Source: Streptomyces sp. WAC08241 | GTDB taxonomy: Bacteria > Actinomycetota > Actinomycetes > Streptomycetales > Streptomycetaceae | DNA: 64,000 bases | NCBI GenBank assembly: GCA_007858575.1 | Contig: CP042279.1 | Span: 2,604,001 to 2,668,000, forward strand | Direction of reading: 5' to 3' | Shown here: in pieces, positions 39,291-48,119 of the stretch | Numbering within the stretch: position 1 is the stretch's first letter | Layout of the letters: each line of letters begins with the position of its first letter | The notes under the pieces: generated by a model | The model's input: only the letters and a program-made list of their open reading frames with translations | Databases searched by the model: none | Told to the model about the DNA's origin: nothing | Made by a program: the position numbers and the translations under genes

Positions 39291-39313
39291 CTGTTCACAA
39301 GGGAAGTTCTGCC

Positions 39314-39802
39314 ATGCCCACTGCCACCATGCTCGACCAGGCCACGACCATGATCGAGAAAGCCTGGGGCCAGCCCATCGAGGTCCTCGAAGCCCTCGCG
39401 GTCCGCCGCCCGTGCGAGGACCCGCTCCTGCGCTCGGCCATCCACACCCGTACCGCCCTGGTCATCAGCGACAACTCGGCGACCGTTCACAAGGACCGTC
39501 TGCACGCCCTCACCCGGCCCGGGTATGTGCCGGCCTTCTACGAGCTGGACCGGATCACCGACTCGGCCGTCGACCTGCGCATCGCCCACTCGGAGAGCCA
39601 TGCGTACCTGCAGGCGATCCGGCGCGTGGTGGAAGCCCGTGAAGCCGCCGCGCCCGCAGCACGGGCACCGGCGGACCGCCTGACCCAGGCCGCTGTCGCC
39701 CGCTCCGGGCACGCACCCGCAGCCCCAGGCCCGGCGCTCGACCGACCCGTTCCTTCGGCCGTCGTCGGGCCGCCGGCGCCCGGGTCGGGGCCGCATCGCT
39801 GA
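39314..39802 (+). CDS. Hypothetical protein
   Basis: ATG 39314 with AAGGGAAG upstream. One intact frame of 162 residues: TMLDQATTMIEKAWGQPIEV, HTRTALVISDNSATVHKDRL, AFYELDRITDSAVDLRIAHS, then an Ala/Pro-rich tail. No family recognised. Converges on a small minus-strand gene. Confidence 0.6.
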   Translation: MPTATMLDQATTMIEKAWGQPIEVLEALAVRRPCEDPLLRSAIHTRTALVISDNSATVHKDRLHALTRPGYVPAFYELDRITDSAVDLRIAHSESHAYLQAIRRVVEAREAAAPAARAPADRLTQAAVARSGHAPAAPGPALDRPVPSAVVGPPAPGSGPHR

Positions 39803-39806
39803 ACCG

Positions 39807-40071
39807 TCAGGCCAGGTCCTCGTCGCGGTGGGCGTCCCCGGTACGGGGCCCACCGCGCGGGCCAGCTCCTCCACCGTCAGCTCGACGCGCCCGCCGTCCG
39901 CGACGCGGCGCTCCACCACCGTCTCTTCGCCCGGCCACCGGTCGGCTGCGCGCCGACGCCCCACTGGCCGTCGGCGACCATCGCGATGTCGCCCACGGTC
40001 CAGGGCCGTCCGGCGGCGCGGATCTTGCGTTCCAGTCCGGCGCCGTCCCAGTGTCTGCTCGCCTCGGCCAT
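39807..40071 (-). CDS. Small hypothetical protein
   Basis: ATG 40071 with GGGGAGCAGGGG upstream. MAEASRHWDGAGLERKIRAA, then RPWTVGDIAMVADGQWGVGA; after frame changes near 39930 and 39840 VERRVADGGRVELTVEELAR and a stop at 39807. About 88 residues. It is one of the few minus-strand genes in this stretch. Function unknown. Confidence 0.5.
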
Positions 40072-40291
40072 CCCCTGCTCCCCTTCACTGCCGTGCGGCC
40101 CCTTCGCCGCAACCCAGGTATGACAACCGTGGTCGCCGTTCCATTCCCGTCCCGCCGGCCGCCCGCCGATGACCTCCAGTTCGCCCACGGCAGACGGCCG
40201 CCCCCGGGAAACGGCTACGTACTTCGGCATGGGCCATGCCAACGTACGCGTGTTGGGAAAAACCGCAGGTCAACGAAGGGATCGTCCAACC

Positions 40292-40636
40292 GTGAACGCC
40301 TCCGCCACCCTCCTGCCCGCCGTCGTCCGCCCCGCCGCGGAAGACCGCCACTGGCTCTCCTCCGACCACTGCGCCACTCCGGTGCTCGAACTCCTGGACG
40401 CTCTTGGCTGGGCGATCGCCGAGACCCCGGAGGCCAACGTCCACGCGACCAGCCCGGACGGCCGCGTCTACGTCGGCTGGCTCCCCGAAGACCCCTCCGC
40501 CTGGGCGCGCGAGATCGTCTGGCGCGTCCAGGTGCTGCCCACCGGGGCGAGGTGTGGGTCCAGGAGTTCGGCGTCCACACCCCTCCGAGGCCGTCGCCGG
40601 GTTCTCGCCGCCCTCGTCGCGCACTCCTCGCGCTGA
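40292..40636 (+). CDS. DUF317 domain protein, single copy
   Basis: GTG 40292. EDRHWLSSDHCATPVLELLD, NVHATSPDGRVYVGWLPEDP and a C-terminus that, after frame changes near 40548 and 40597, reads VQEFGVHTP, SEAVAGF and LAALVAHSSR. The SPDGRVYVGW core and the terminal amphipathic helix are the DUF317 pattern. About 115 residues. Confidence 0.75.
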   Translation: MNASATLLPAVVRPAAEDRHWLSSDHCATPVLELLDALGWAIAETPEANVHATSPDGRVYVGWLPEDPSAWAREIVWRVQVLPTGARCGSRSSASTPLRGRRRVLAALVAHSSR

Positions 40637-40647
40637 CCGCCGAACCA

Positions 40648-40675
40648 CGGGGCGGGCCGACGACGGCCCGCCCCG
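40648..40675. terminator. Perfect 11-bp hairpin after DUF317 gene
   Basis: CGGGGCGGGCC at 40648-40658 pairs with 40665-40675 around GACGAC. Twelve bases after the DUF317 stop. No T-run follows. Confidence 0.65.
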
Positions 40676-40736
40676 TTCACCGCGCTCGTCCCGGCGGACC
40701 GGCCGCTCCTCTTCTTCCCGACCGAAAGGCACTGAA

Positions 40737-41103
40737 ATGACCATCTACTCCGATGACCTCGTGAGAATCGCGAACCACGTCGTCGGCTCCGGCACCGCCG
40801 TGTTCGCGGCCTACGACGCCATCACGGGTTCCGGCATGGCCTCACGCGGTATCCCCCAGGTCTGCTGCGGGGTGCTGCTGGTGTACACCGCCGGGATCTT
40901 CCAGGACTACCTCCGCCGCCGTGACACCCGTGTCGTCGCCTACCTGTCCGGCAACCCCGACGCGCCCCTCTCCAAGATCAGTTTCGCTACTGGGATGAAC
41001 CACGATCGCGTCGCCAGCTCGCTGCAGCGCCTGATCTCCGACGGCCTGGTCGTCGCGGAGACCGGGCCTTCCGCTCACCCGGTACTACCGGCTGGCTTCC
41101 TGA
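40737..41103 (+). CDS. Small membrane-linked winged-helix protein
   Basis: ATG 40737 after GAAAGG. N-terminal hydrophobic segment IPQVCCGVLLVYTAGIFQDY is followed by a winged-helix unit: VVAYLSGNPDAPLSKISFAT, GMNHDRVASSLQRLISDGLV. After a frame change near 41080 it likely ends YYRLAS with stop 41101-41103. About 120 residues. The same membrane-plus-HTH layout recurs at 42441. Confidence 0.6.
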
Positions 41104-41142
41104 CTCCGCCGTCCCCTTCCACCCACGAGGAGCCGCCTCACC

Positions 41143-41403
41143 ATGGCCTTCCGCGCCTCGCTCACACACCACCACGCCGACGACACGCTCTGCCCGGCGG
41201 ACCACAAGCACACCAGCTCCGGCAAGCCGCTCCACGCCGACTGCCCCGGCCGCTCGTACACGAAGGCCGTCTGCTCGTGCGGCGGCTGGGAGATGAAGGA
41301 TCGCGGCAAGGGCTACGTCAACGAGTGCCGTCGGCGGCATCTCGCCGACCACGACGAGGGTCCGAAGGTCCTTCGCGACCTGCTCCGCCTCGACGTCCCC
41401 TGA
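41143..41403 (+). CDS. Small Cys/His-rich protein
   Basis: 86 residues in one frame from ATG 41143 (CTCACC upstream, GGAG 20 bases before). ASLTHHHADDTLCPADHKHT, then HADCPGRSYTKAVCSCGGWE and YVNECRRRHLADHDE give several Cys/His pairs that could bind zinc. No family named with confidence. Confidence 0.6.
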   Translation: MAFRASLTHHHADDTLCPADHKHTSSGKPLHADCPGRSYTKAVCSCGGWEMKDRGKGYVNECRRRHLADHDEGPKVLRDLLRLDVP

Positions 41404-41452
41404 CCCGCCGCCAGCCCGGCTCCGTCTTCCCGTCCCGTTCTCGGAGGTTTCC

Positions 41453-41665
41453 TTGCCCCAGTACCTGACCGTCGGCCACCTGCTCCGCCAGCTCCAGGAC
41501 CTCGACCCCCGCCTGCCGGTCCGCCTCGCCGTCAACCCCGACTTCCCCTTCGCCCACTACGTGGCGGCCGAGGTCGTCGTCCGCGACGGCATGGCGTTCA
41601 TCGCCGAAGACGGCCAGGAGGGCTACCTCCCGGCAAGGGCGCGCGACGCCCTCTCCTGGGCCTGA
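41453..41665 (+). CDS. Small conserved-looking protein
   Basis: TTG 41453 with CGGAGGTTTCC upstream. 70 residues: MPQYLTVGHLLRQLQDLDPR, LPVRLAVNPDFPFAHYVAAE, FIAEDGQEGYLPARARDAL. Resembles short phage or element proteins of the type that begin TVGxLLxxLxxxDPxxPV. Role unknown. Confidence 0.6.
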   Translation: MPQYLTVGHLLRQLQDLDPRLPVRLAVNPDFPFAHYVAAEVVVRDGMAFIAEDGQEGYLPARARDALSWA

Positions 41666-41747
41666 CCCCCGTTCCCTCGACGCCACGGAGGCTTCCATCT
41701 CGCCGTACCCCCGCTCTTCCTCCCTCCTTCCGCTGCACGGCCTCGCC

Positions 41748-42086
41748 GTGCGCCCGATGCCGGACGGCGTACGGGGCGCGCTCGTCCAGCGCGTCTCCGC
41801 CCGGTCCGACGGCCCGTTCGACGTCACCTGGCTCGCCGCCGGGACCCCCAGACTCCCCCTCGGGCGCATCCGTTTGCACTGGGAGCCCGCTCCCCTCGCC
41901 GGCTGGAACGTCACCGCCCGCCTGGGCCTGGCCGCCACCGAGGTGCACCTCGCCTCCTGGCCCGCCGCCCCGGACGACTGGCCGCGCCTGGTCCGCCCGA
42001 CCGTCCACGAGGTCACCGGCCTGTGCGCCGCCATCGCGTTCGCGACCAGCGCCCTCGACTTCTCCAACCGCCTCGCCGAGGCCTGA
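41748..42086 (+). CDS. Hypothetical protein, start codon uncertain
   Basis: Intact frame: GALVQRVSARSDGPFDVTWL, PRLPLGRIRLHWEPAPLAGW, AATEVHLASWPAAPDDWPRL, SALDFSNRLAEA. GTG at 41748 is the first ordinary start, but the best ribosome site (ACGGAGGCTTCC) precedes ATC at 41697 in the same frame, so the true start may be 41697 with ATC, or an ATG altered in this sequence. About 112-129 residues. Confidence 0.6.
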   Translation: MRPMPDGVRGALVQRVSARSDGPFDVTWLAAGTPRLPLGRIRLHWEPAPLAGWNVTARLGLAATEVHLASWPAAPDDWPRLVRPTVHEVTGLCAAIAFATSALDFSNRLAEA

Positions 42087-42103
42087 CCGGCAACCACAGA
42101 AGG

Positions 42104-42135
42104 CCGCCCCGCGCCGACCGCGCAGGGCGGTTTTT
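42104..42135 (+). terminator. Hairpin with T-run
   Basis: CCGCCC at 42104-42109 pairs with GGGCGG at 42125-42130, with additional inner CGCG pairing, followed by TTTTT at 42131-42135. This is the clearest intrinsic-type terminator in the window and ends the operon at 42086. Confidence 0.75.
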
Positions 42136-42193
42136 CCGTACGCCCGCCCGGCCTGGGCGTGCGCGTACGCTCATCTCGACGAACGAGGAGGAC

Positions 42194-42444
42194 ATGATGG
42201 TCGACGACCAGAAGCTCTGGGGATACCCGGAGGTCGCCGCCCACCTGGGCATCGGCGTCGGCGCGGCCCGCAGCCGCAAGAGCCGGGGCAGCCTGCCCAC
42301 GCCGGACGACGACAGCGTGCCGGACCGGCCCCGCTGGAAGCCGTCCACGTTCCAGGGCTGGAAGCCGGTCGGCCGGGGCTTCCGCAGCGACCTGCACGGC
42401 ACACCGCCTCCCCGACCTCGTCCCCCGACCCGGAAGCGTCATGA
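42194..42444 (+). CDS. Small HTH protein, excisionase/AlpA-like
   Basis: ATG 42194 after GAGGAGGA. MMVDDQKLWGYPEVAAHLGI, then GVGAARSRKSRGSLPTPDDD and RWKPSTFQGWKPVGRG: the W-G/S-xxEVAxxLGI start and the following PxPD are typical of MerR-like excisionase HTH proteins. After a likely frame change near 42400 it ends SPTSSPDPEAS with TGA overlapping the next ATG (ATGA at 42441). Confidence 0.6.
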
Positions 42445-42764
42445 ACAGCCTTCTCGCCGGAGCCTTCGTGGTCACTGCCGCCGGCGCGGTGACCGCCGTC
42501 GTCGCCGCTGCCCAGGACAACTTCGGGCTCTGCGCCTTCGCCCTGTTCACCGTCGCGGCCGGTGCCGTCGGCGCCTACCTGATCAGCCGTTCACAGGACG
42601 CCGCGACCGACCGCACCGTCCTTCGCCGACTCCGGGAATCGCCCCACCAGTCCGTCGAGGCCCTCGCGCACGAGGCTGGTCTCCGTCCGGCCGCCGTCCG
42701 GCTCAGCGTCCACCGGCTGGCCAAAGCGGGCATGCTTCCCCCGAAGGCCGATCCCGCTGAATGA
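42441..42764 (+). CDS. Two-helix membrane protein with C-terminal winged helix
   Basis: ATG 42441 in an ATGA overlap. Helices LLAGAFVVTAAGAVTAVVAA and LCAFALFTVAAGAVGAYLIS, then a cytoplasmic HTH: VLRRLRESPHQSVEALAHEA, GLRPAAVRLSVHRLAKAGML. 107 residues, intact. Layout repeats that of 40737. May tether regulation to the membrane during transfer; inference only. Confidence 0.6.
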   Translation: MNSLLAGAFVVTAAGAVTAVVAAAQDNFGLCAFALFTVAAGAVGAYLISRSQDAATDRTVLRRLRESPHQSVEALAHEAGLRPAAVRLSVHRLAKAGMLPPKADPAE

Positions 42765-42793
42765 CGACTCGCCCACCCCTAGGATTCAGATGC

Positions 42794-43024
42794 ATGAGCG
42801 ACTCCCCGATGCCGTCCCTGCCGTTCCCCGCGCCCGACAACGCCGTGCTCGGGACGATCGTCAACAGCGCTATCGCCTCGGTCCGCAACGGTGAAGCCTC
42901 GGTGCAGGAGGCGATCCTGCATGCGGCGGTCCAAGGTTGGTACGAGGGCCACGTCCAGGGCGAGGACGAGTGCCCCGGATGCGATTTCCGGGGCGGGCTG
43001 CCGAAGAACACCAAGCGCGGCTGA
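42794..43024 (+). CDS. Small hypothetical protein
   Basis: 76 residues, intact, ATG 42794. NAVLGTIVNSAIASVRNGEA, then VQEAILHAAVQGWYEGHVQG and a terminal ECPGCDFRG Cys pair. Unknown function; ends just before a perfect bidirectional hairpin. Confidence 0.55.
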   Translation: MSDSPMPSLPFPAPDNAVLGTIVNSAIASVRNGEASVQEAILHAAVQGWYEGHVQGEDECPGCDFRGGLPKNTKRG

Positions 43025-43030
43025 CTACTT

Positions 43031-43078
43031 GAACGCCGAGGGGCGCCACCGATACGTCGGTGGCGCCCCTCGGCGTTC
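43031..43078. terminator. Perfect 22-bp hairpin between convergent genes
   Basis: Arms 43031-43052 and 43057-43078 are perfectly complementary with a TACG loop. It lies 7 bases after the stop on the plus strand and 15 bases after the minus-strand stop at 43093. Bidirectional terminator at the boundary of the rightward and leftward gene blocks. Confidence 0.85.
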
Positions 43079-43092
43079 GGCCCCGTGCTCGT

Positions 43093-43497
43093 CTACTCCA
43101 GGTAGGTGCCGGCGAAGGCACCGTCGAAGCCGAGCGCGACCAGGCCCTCCTCGACGCTCGGGTAGGTCGTCCCGTACGGGCCGGCGATCAGGGCGTCGAA
43201 GTCGCGTCGGTTGATCCCGGGTTCGAGCCACTGGTTGCCGCACCGACAGCGGACCCAGACGTTGCGACCGTGGTTGATGAGCAGCCAGTCGCGTCGGGCC
43301 CGGCAGGTCGAGCACATCACGGGGATGCCGCCGAGGGCGAGTTCGTGCGGGTGGCTGACGCAGCGGGTCACGCCGGGGCCGTCGGCTGGCTGCATCTCGT
43401 TCTGGAGCTGTAGCAGGGGGTCGGTGCCGGCGGGGAGGACGGGCAGCGCGGGTGCCGGCTTCGTGGTGTGGTCGGTGGTTCTGAGCACGAGCGTCAT
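43093..43497 (-). CDS. Hypothetical protein with zinc-ribbon-like cysteines
   Basis: 134 residues, intact, start at 43497 (MTLVLRTTDHTTK). VTRCVSHPHELALGG, then VMCSTCRARRDWLLINHGRN, VWVRCRCGNQWLEPGI give Cys pairs CxxC and CxC. Ends FDGAFAGTYLE. Likely metal binding; family not named. Confidence 0.55.
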   Translation of the reverse strand: MTLVLRTTDHTTKPAPALPVLPAGTDPLLQLQNEMQPADGPGVTRCVSHPHELALGGIPVMCSTCRARRDWLLINHGRNVWVRCRCGNQWLEPGINRRDFDALIAGPYGTTYPSVEEGLVALGFDGAFAGTYLE

Positions 43498-43602
43498 CTC
43501 CCGGTCGAGGGCGTACTTTCATCCGTAACAGCCGGTGGAACCGTCTGTCCAGGCATTTCGTGGAGCCCGGTCGGCCGGTGGCCGGCCTTCCGAGCGTGCT
43601 GG

Positions 43603-45373
43603 TCAGCGGCGCGGTGGGCGGCTGCGCGGGTCGGGGACGGCAGGGCGTGGTGTCGCTGCGGGGGTGTTCCGTTCACTGGTGCGGTTGGCCGAGGGCTTCG
43701 TCGGACGGGTGCCGACTGGCGGGCGGCGGAGAGCTTCGCCCGGGTGGGCGGGGAGCTGGGCGAGGCGGCGCAGGCGCCAGACCAGGACGTCGTTCACGTC
43801 CGCGGCGGTGTCGAGTTCGCGCATATCGATCGCCTGTCGCAGCAGGGTCTCGGGGTCGTGGCCTGCCTGCTCGGCCTGGGCAAGGGTGGCGAGCAGGGCG
43901 TCGGTCCTCGCCGGCACGCCGTCCGCTCGTCCGTCCTGCTCCGGCAGGACCGCGCGGAGGGTGGTCTCGTACGTCCGACGCTGGGCCTCGGGCAGGGCGC
44001 GGCCCTGGTCGTGCAGGGCTCGCATCGGGGTGGCGGCGGCCTGACGGTAGGCGATGCGCAGGTGCTCGGCGGCCTGCCGAGAGGCGTGGGCCTGCTGGGC
44101 GTGACCGCGGGCGGAGTGCCAGCGAGCGGCGGCGAGGGTGACCAGGACCAGGGTGGACAGGAGCATGGCGGTGGTGCCGCCGTCTCGCCCCGGCCGAGCG
44201 CACCGCCGGCCCGGATGATGCCCCGGGCGGCCGAGCGCAGCGCCCGGGTGTCGGCGCGCTCGGCGCGGACGTGGCTGCGGGTGGCCCGTTCGAAGGCGCG
44301 GGCGGCGGCGGCCAGCTCGGCGCGGGTGGCGGCCGGGGAGGTCTGGGCGACCGCGTCCAGGAGTTCGCCGACGCCGACGAGCTGGGCGGCGGCTTCCTCC
44401 TCGTCACCCTCGCCGTCGAGGAGGACGGCGGCACGCTCGGCGGTGCCGGTGGCGCCGCGCCGCTCCCGGGCGGGCGCGGACCACTGCGGCCGGCCTTCTG
44501 CGGTCGACGGCGCTGCCTGGTCGGCGGTGCTGTCGGCCAGGCGGTGCCGGATCTTCGGGAGGGAGAGGTCGGGGCCAGCTTGGAGCCGGGGTACCAGACG
44601 GGTTCGCCGTGGCGGTTGCGGTCGCCGGGCAGAGCCACGTTGTAGCCGAGCGCGTCGCCGGACGGGGCGTGGCGGAGCTTCACCCGCAGGCCCGCCTCGC
44701 GCAGCCGGGTGAAGAACTCCTCTTCGGTGGCCGCTCCGGCGAGGGCCTGGCGGACGGCTTCGCGGAGCGTCTCGCGGGGAGCTTCGGTCCATCCAGTGCG
44801 CTCGGCCTTGAAGCGTTCGGCGCTGGTGGGGGTCTTGGCTCCGGTGCCGTCGCCGGGCTTGAGACGGCGCAGACCCATCTCCTTCTCGATGCGCCGGCAT
44901 TCGGCCTGGGCCTTTTGAAGTCGTAGTTCATCCTCGGGCGGCGAAGGTCGCCTCGGACCATGGTGGCCAGGATGTGGATGTGGTCGTCGGCGTGGCGTAC
45001 GGCGACCCAGCGGCAGCCGTCGGGGTCGCCTTCAGAGGCGAGGTTGACGGCGTGGACCAGGCGGCGGGCGACGGTGTTCCACTCCTCGTCGGTCAGGGTC
45101 CGGTCGCCGGGGTCGGTGCGGACCGAGCAGTGCCAGACGTGTTCGGCCGGGCGTTGGCGCCGGCCTGCTTGACGCGCAGGTCGAGCGCGGCGGCGAGGCG
45201 GGCGAGGGTGGCCTTCGGGTCGGGGTCGAGGCTGGTGTCGCGTCCGGGGTCGGGGGCGAAGCCGTCCCAGCTCCCGACGAGGTGGGGTCGACGTGCTCGT
45301 CACGCTTGCCGGGGCCGTACAGGTAGACGAGCAGGCCGTGGGTGCGGGAGCCGCGCCGGATCTTGGGGACCAT
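43603..45373 (-). CDS. Relaxase/mobilization nuclease
   Basis: ATG 45373 overlaps the MobC stop. Opens MVPKIRRGSRTHGLLVYLYG, then after a frame change near 45290 VWHCSVRTDPGDRTLTDEEW and the metal motif VRHADDHIHILATMVRG (H-x-DxHxH), typical of MOBP/VirD2-like relaxases. Next AERFKAERTGWTEAPRETLR, LPGDRNRHGEPVWYPGSKLA, then a long helical C-terminus with a membrane-like LLSTLVLVTLAAARW. Frame changes near 45160, 44920, 44570 and 44200. About 585 residues. It nicks oriT and pilots the strand. Confidence 0.8.
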
Positions 45374-45960
45374 CAGGTTCGCCTCCTCACCAGGGCGTCG
45401 GCGGCATCGTCGACACGGGCCGTGAGCCGGATCAGGACGGTGAGTGCGTGGTCGAGTTCGCCGGGGCGGGGCTGCCCGCCGCTGTTGTAGGTGTAGGCGA
45501 TCTGGTTGATGTTGTTGCCGATCCGGGCCAGCGCGGTGCGCAGGGCGGCGAGTTCGTCGATGGCCGTGTCGAGTTGTTCGTTGGTGTGCAGGGTGGTCGA
45601 ACCGCGGGCGGCGGCGAGGCCGGCGGTGGCGAGGAAGCGGGCGACGGTGACGCCGCGCTGCGTGGCGGCGGCGGTGATCTCGGCTTTCTCGTCGTCGGAG
45701 AGGCGGGTGGTCGTCTTGCGGGCGCGCTCGCTGGGGTTACGGGTGCGGCGGCGCGGTGTGCGGTCGGGGAAGGCGGGCGGGCTCGGGCTCGGCGGCTCGC
45801 GGTGGTCGTCGTGGTCGGCTTCTCCCCGGTGACCGGCGCCCCTGGTGCCGGTTGCCCGGCTGGTCCCCGTGCGCCCTCGCTCGGGGACCAGCTGGGCTTC
45901 CCCGCCTTCCGGGGCAGGGGGGGTGCGTACGACGGGCCGTAGGACCGTCGTACGCGACAA
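45373..45960 (-). CDS. mobC: MobC-like relaxosome protein
   Basis: 195 residues, intact. The N-terminal third is Pro/Arg-rich and may not be translated from 45960; the conserved part starts near TTRLSDDEKAEITAAATQRG, then VTVARFLATAGLAAARG and ALRTALARIGNNINQIAYTY, the RIGNNxNQ signature of MobC. Stop overlaps the relaxase ATG. Binds DNA at oriT and helps the relaxase. Confidence 0.85.
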   Translation of the reverse strand: MSRTTVLRPVVRTPPAPEGGEAQLVPERGRTGTSRATGTRGAGHRGEADHDDHREPPSPSPPAFPDRTPRRRTRNPSERARKTTTRLSDDEKAEITAAATQRGVTVARFLATAGLAAARGSTTLHTNEQLDTAIDELAALRTALARIGNNINQIAYTYNSGGQPRPGELDHALTVLIRLTARVDDAADALVRRRT

Positions 45961-46030
45961 CCTGCTCCGCCGGGAGCCGTGGTGGGGTCACGCTGCGGTC
46001 CGGCGCCGGTCACCGCCGGGTCGTCGCTGT

Positions 46031-46255
46031 TCACCGGCTCGTCTCCGGGTCCTGCTGCTGGATTTCGCGGACGAGTTCCTCGATCCAGTCCATGGCCAGG
46101 ACCGGGTGGTGCAGGGTCCAGGGCCGGTCGTGCTCTTCGCGCTGCACGATCCAGGTGGTGTCGGGGCCGGACTGGGCTCGGTGGAGGTGACCGCGCTGGT
46201 GCAGGACGGTCAGCCAGGAGTCGACTTCGGCGGGCGTGGCCGGACGAGTGCGCAT
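46031..46255 (-). CDS. Small hypothetical protein
   Basis: 74 residues, intact: MRTRPATPAEVDSWLTVLHQ, TWIVQREEHDRPWTLHHPVL, IEELVREIQQQ. Lies between the DUF2637 gene and mobC in the same direction. Function unknown. Confidence 0.6.
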   Translation of the reverse strand: MRTRPATPAEVDSWLTVLHQRGHLHRAQSGPDTTWIVQREEHDRPWTLHHPVLAMDWIEELVREIQQQDPETSR

Positions 46256-46357
46256 CGGGTGCTCTCCGCTTCTGCTCGGAAGGGATACGGGCGGGGTGTC
46301 CGGAGCGGGTGACCGGCCGGGGTGACCGGGTCGGTCACCCGCTCCGTGGAGGTTCGG

Positions 46358-47438
46358 TCAGGGCCGGGTGGAGGTGACCGGCGGCCGGTGCTGCTCGCGG
46401 AGCTGGGCCATCAGGGCGGTCAGGGTGTCGCTGGAGAGCGGGATCTGCTGACCTCGGATCGCCTGGGCGACCACCTTGCGGGTCAGCTTGTCTTCGGCCC
46501 TGACCGCTGACCGGGCGATCTTCAGCAGTTCCTCGGTGTCCGGGTCAGGGCGCCGGTCACCGGGTGTCCGGGCAGCCCGGTCAGTGACCGGCGGCTGGGT
46601 GACCGGCGGGCGGTGACCGCCGCCGGGCTGTCCTGGCCGTCGGTGACCGGGTCGGTGTCGGTGGCGCGGTCAGTGACCGGCCGCGCCGTGTCCGGCTGTC
46701 CGGGCAGGTCAACGGCCTCGTGCGGCTGACCGGGGTGACCGGTGACCGGCACCGGGCTGTCCGCCGGCTCGTGTCCCCGGTCAGTGACCGGGGGCGGACG
46801 CCTTCTTGTCCAGGGACAGCGGCGGCCGTTCGGTCAGCGCGGTGACCGGCTGACCGGAGGTGACCTGACCGGCCGCCGGCTGCTGCTGACCGGCCCGGTC
46901 GGTCCGGGTGACCTCGACGGCCTCGCCCCGGTCGACCTGACCCGGGTGACCCGGGTGGGCGAGGTGACCGTCCTGACCGAGGTCCTCGCGGTCACCGTTC
47001 TTGACCGGCCCCCGGGCGATGAGGATGTAGAGGTGGACGGCGCCGGCCAGGGCGAGCGGGGCGATGGTGGACAGCACCGCGACCACCGTGTCGCCGAGCC
47101 GCAGGCCGGTGGCGGCGACCGTGTTCTCGTTGAGCCTGACCGCGTGAAGGGCGTTGGCCCAGATGCTGGCGGCGGTGGCCGTGCCGAAGAGCGTCCAGAC
47201 GTAGAGCCGGGCGCGCAGCGGGCGTCGCGCAGGACCAGGAGGGCACGGACGCCGTAGGCGATGAACCCGTCGATCACCAGGGGAAGAGGTAGGTCAGGAA
47301 GCCCCGGATGTGGATGGCGACGGCCATCTGCTGCAGCGCGTCGTACGACAGGGCGCACCCCGCGCCGCCCAGGGCGATAACGACCATGCGGTCCCAGCCG
47401 GATATGTGCACCGTCTTCGGCGTGCTCGTGGCGCTCAC
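46358..47438 (-). CDS. DUF2637-type membrane protein with low-complexity linker
   Basis: GTG 47438 overlaps the WhiB stop. WDRMVVIALGGAGCALSYDA, PLVIDGFIAYGVRALLVLRD, TATAASIWANALHAVRLNEN and IAPLALAGAVHLYILIARG are the helices and loops of DUF2637. A linker of about 150 residues is built from runs of Val-Thr, His-Pro-Gly and Gly-Gln, encoded by GGTGACCGG-like repeats. The soluble end reads LLKIARSAVRAEDKLTRKVV, PLSSDTLTALMAQLREQH. Frame changes near 47270, 47210, 46790 and 46530. Family members accompany replication and regulatory genes in Streptomyces elements. Confidence 0.75.
46359..46990 (-). repeat. Low-complexity GGTGACCGG-type repeats
   Basis: Short units GTGACCGG, TGACCGGC and CCGGTCA recur dozens of times across the 3' half of the DUF2637 gene, mixed with GGGTGACC. 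They code mostly for Val-Thr, Gly-His-Pro-Gly and Asp/Arg residues on the minus strand. Irregular rather than strict tandem units. Confidence 0.6.
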
Positions 47439-48001
47439 GCCGCCGTCCCGAAATCGTCGCGGACCAGACGCTCGCCGTCGGCCTCGGCAGCCGGGGTGGC
47501 CGTCGTGGGCTGGTTCAGGTCCCGGTGGCTCAGGGCGCGGCGGAGTTCGCGGTAGAGCTTCTGGGCGTGCTCCTCGGTGACCTGCAGCAGCCAGGCCAGG
47601 CGCTGCGCGGTGATCCCGTGACGGTAAGCGGCGTGGAGGACCGCGGTGCGCTCGTCCTGGGTGAGGTGGACGTTTCGCCCGGCGATGGTGTCGTTGACGC
47701 GGCTGTAGTCGAGGCGGCGGGAGAGCTTCTTGTGCATCGGCCTGCGCTCTTCCTCGGTCAGTCCGCCCCGGATGCCTTCGGCGTCGCCGCCTTCCAGGGC
47801 GGCGTCCAGGCAGACCTGCCGGACCGGGCACTGGCCGCACAGGGCCTTCGCGGCGGTGATCTTGTCGATCTCGCCGGGCTCCGGGAAGAAGATCTCGGGG
47901 TCGACCGGGTGGTATTCGGTGCTCTGGCAGACGGCATCGGCCCGCCAGGTCTGGTCACCGAGGAGGCGGTGGCGGGCAGGGCTGTTCGTCGTACGGGTCA
48001 T
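47435..48001 (-). CDS. WhiB-family iron-sulfur regulator
   Basis: 188 residues, intact. Four cysteines at about 25, 55, 58 and 64 (LCGQCPVRQVCLDAAL) bind the 4Fe-4S cluster, followed by EGIRGGLTEEERR, the WhiB G-(I)-RGG turn. The C-terminus is longer than usual and has an HTH-like stretch, TQDERTAVLHAAYRHGITAQ, RLAWLLQVTEEHAQKLYREL. Its stop overlaps the DUF2637 start (GTGA). Element-borne WhiB proteins often act as local regulators of replication or transfer. Confidence 0.9.
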   Translation of the reverse strand: MTRTTNSPARHRLLGDQTWRADAVCQSTEYHPVDPEIFFPEPGEIDKITAAKALCGQCPVRQVCLDAALEGGDAEGIRGGLTEEERRPMHKKLSRRLDYSRVNDTIAGRNVHLTQDERTAVLHAAYRHGITAQRLAWLLQVTEEHAQKLYRELRRALSHRDLNQPTTATPAAEADGERLVRDDFGTAA

Positions 48002-48119
48002 GCGGGGTTGCTCGATCGCTCTCCGCGCGCAGGGGCGTCGGCGGAGAGGTGCGCTGGGTCGGGAAGGTGCTCGGGGCGGCGCGCGGAGGGCGCGGCCCGG
48101 CGGGGCGGCCTGCGGCGGG

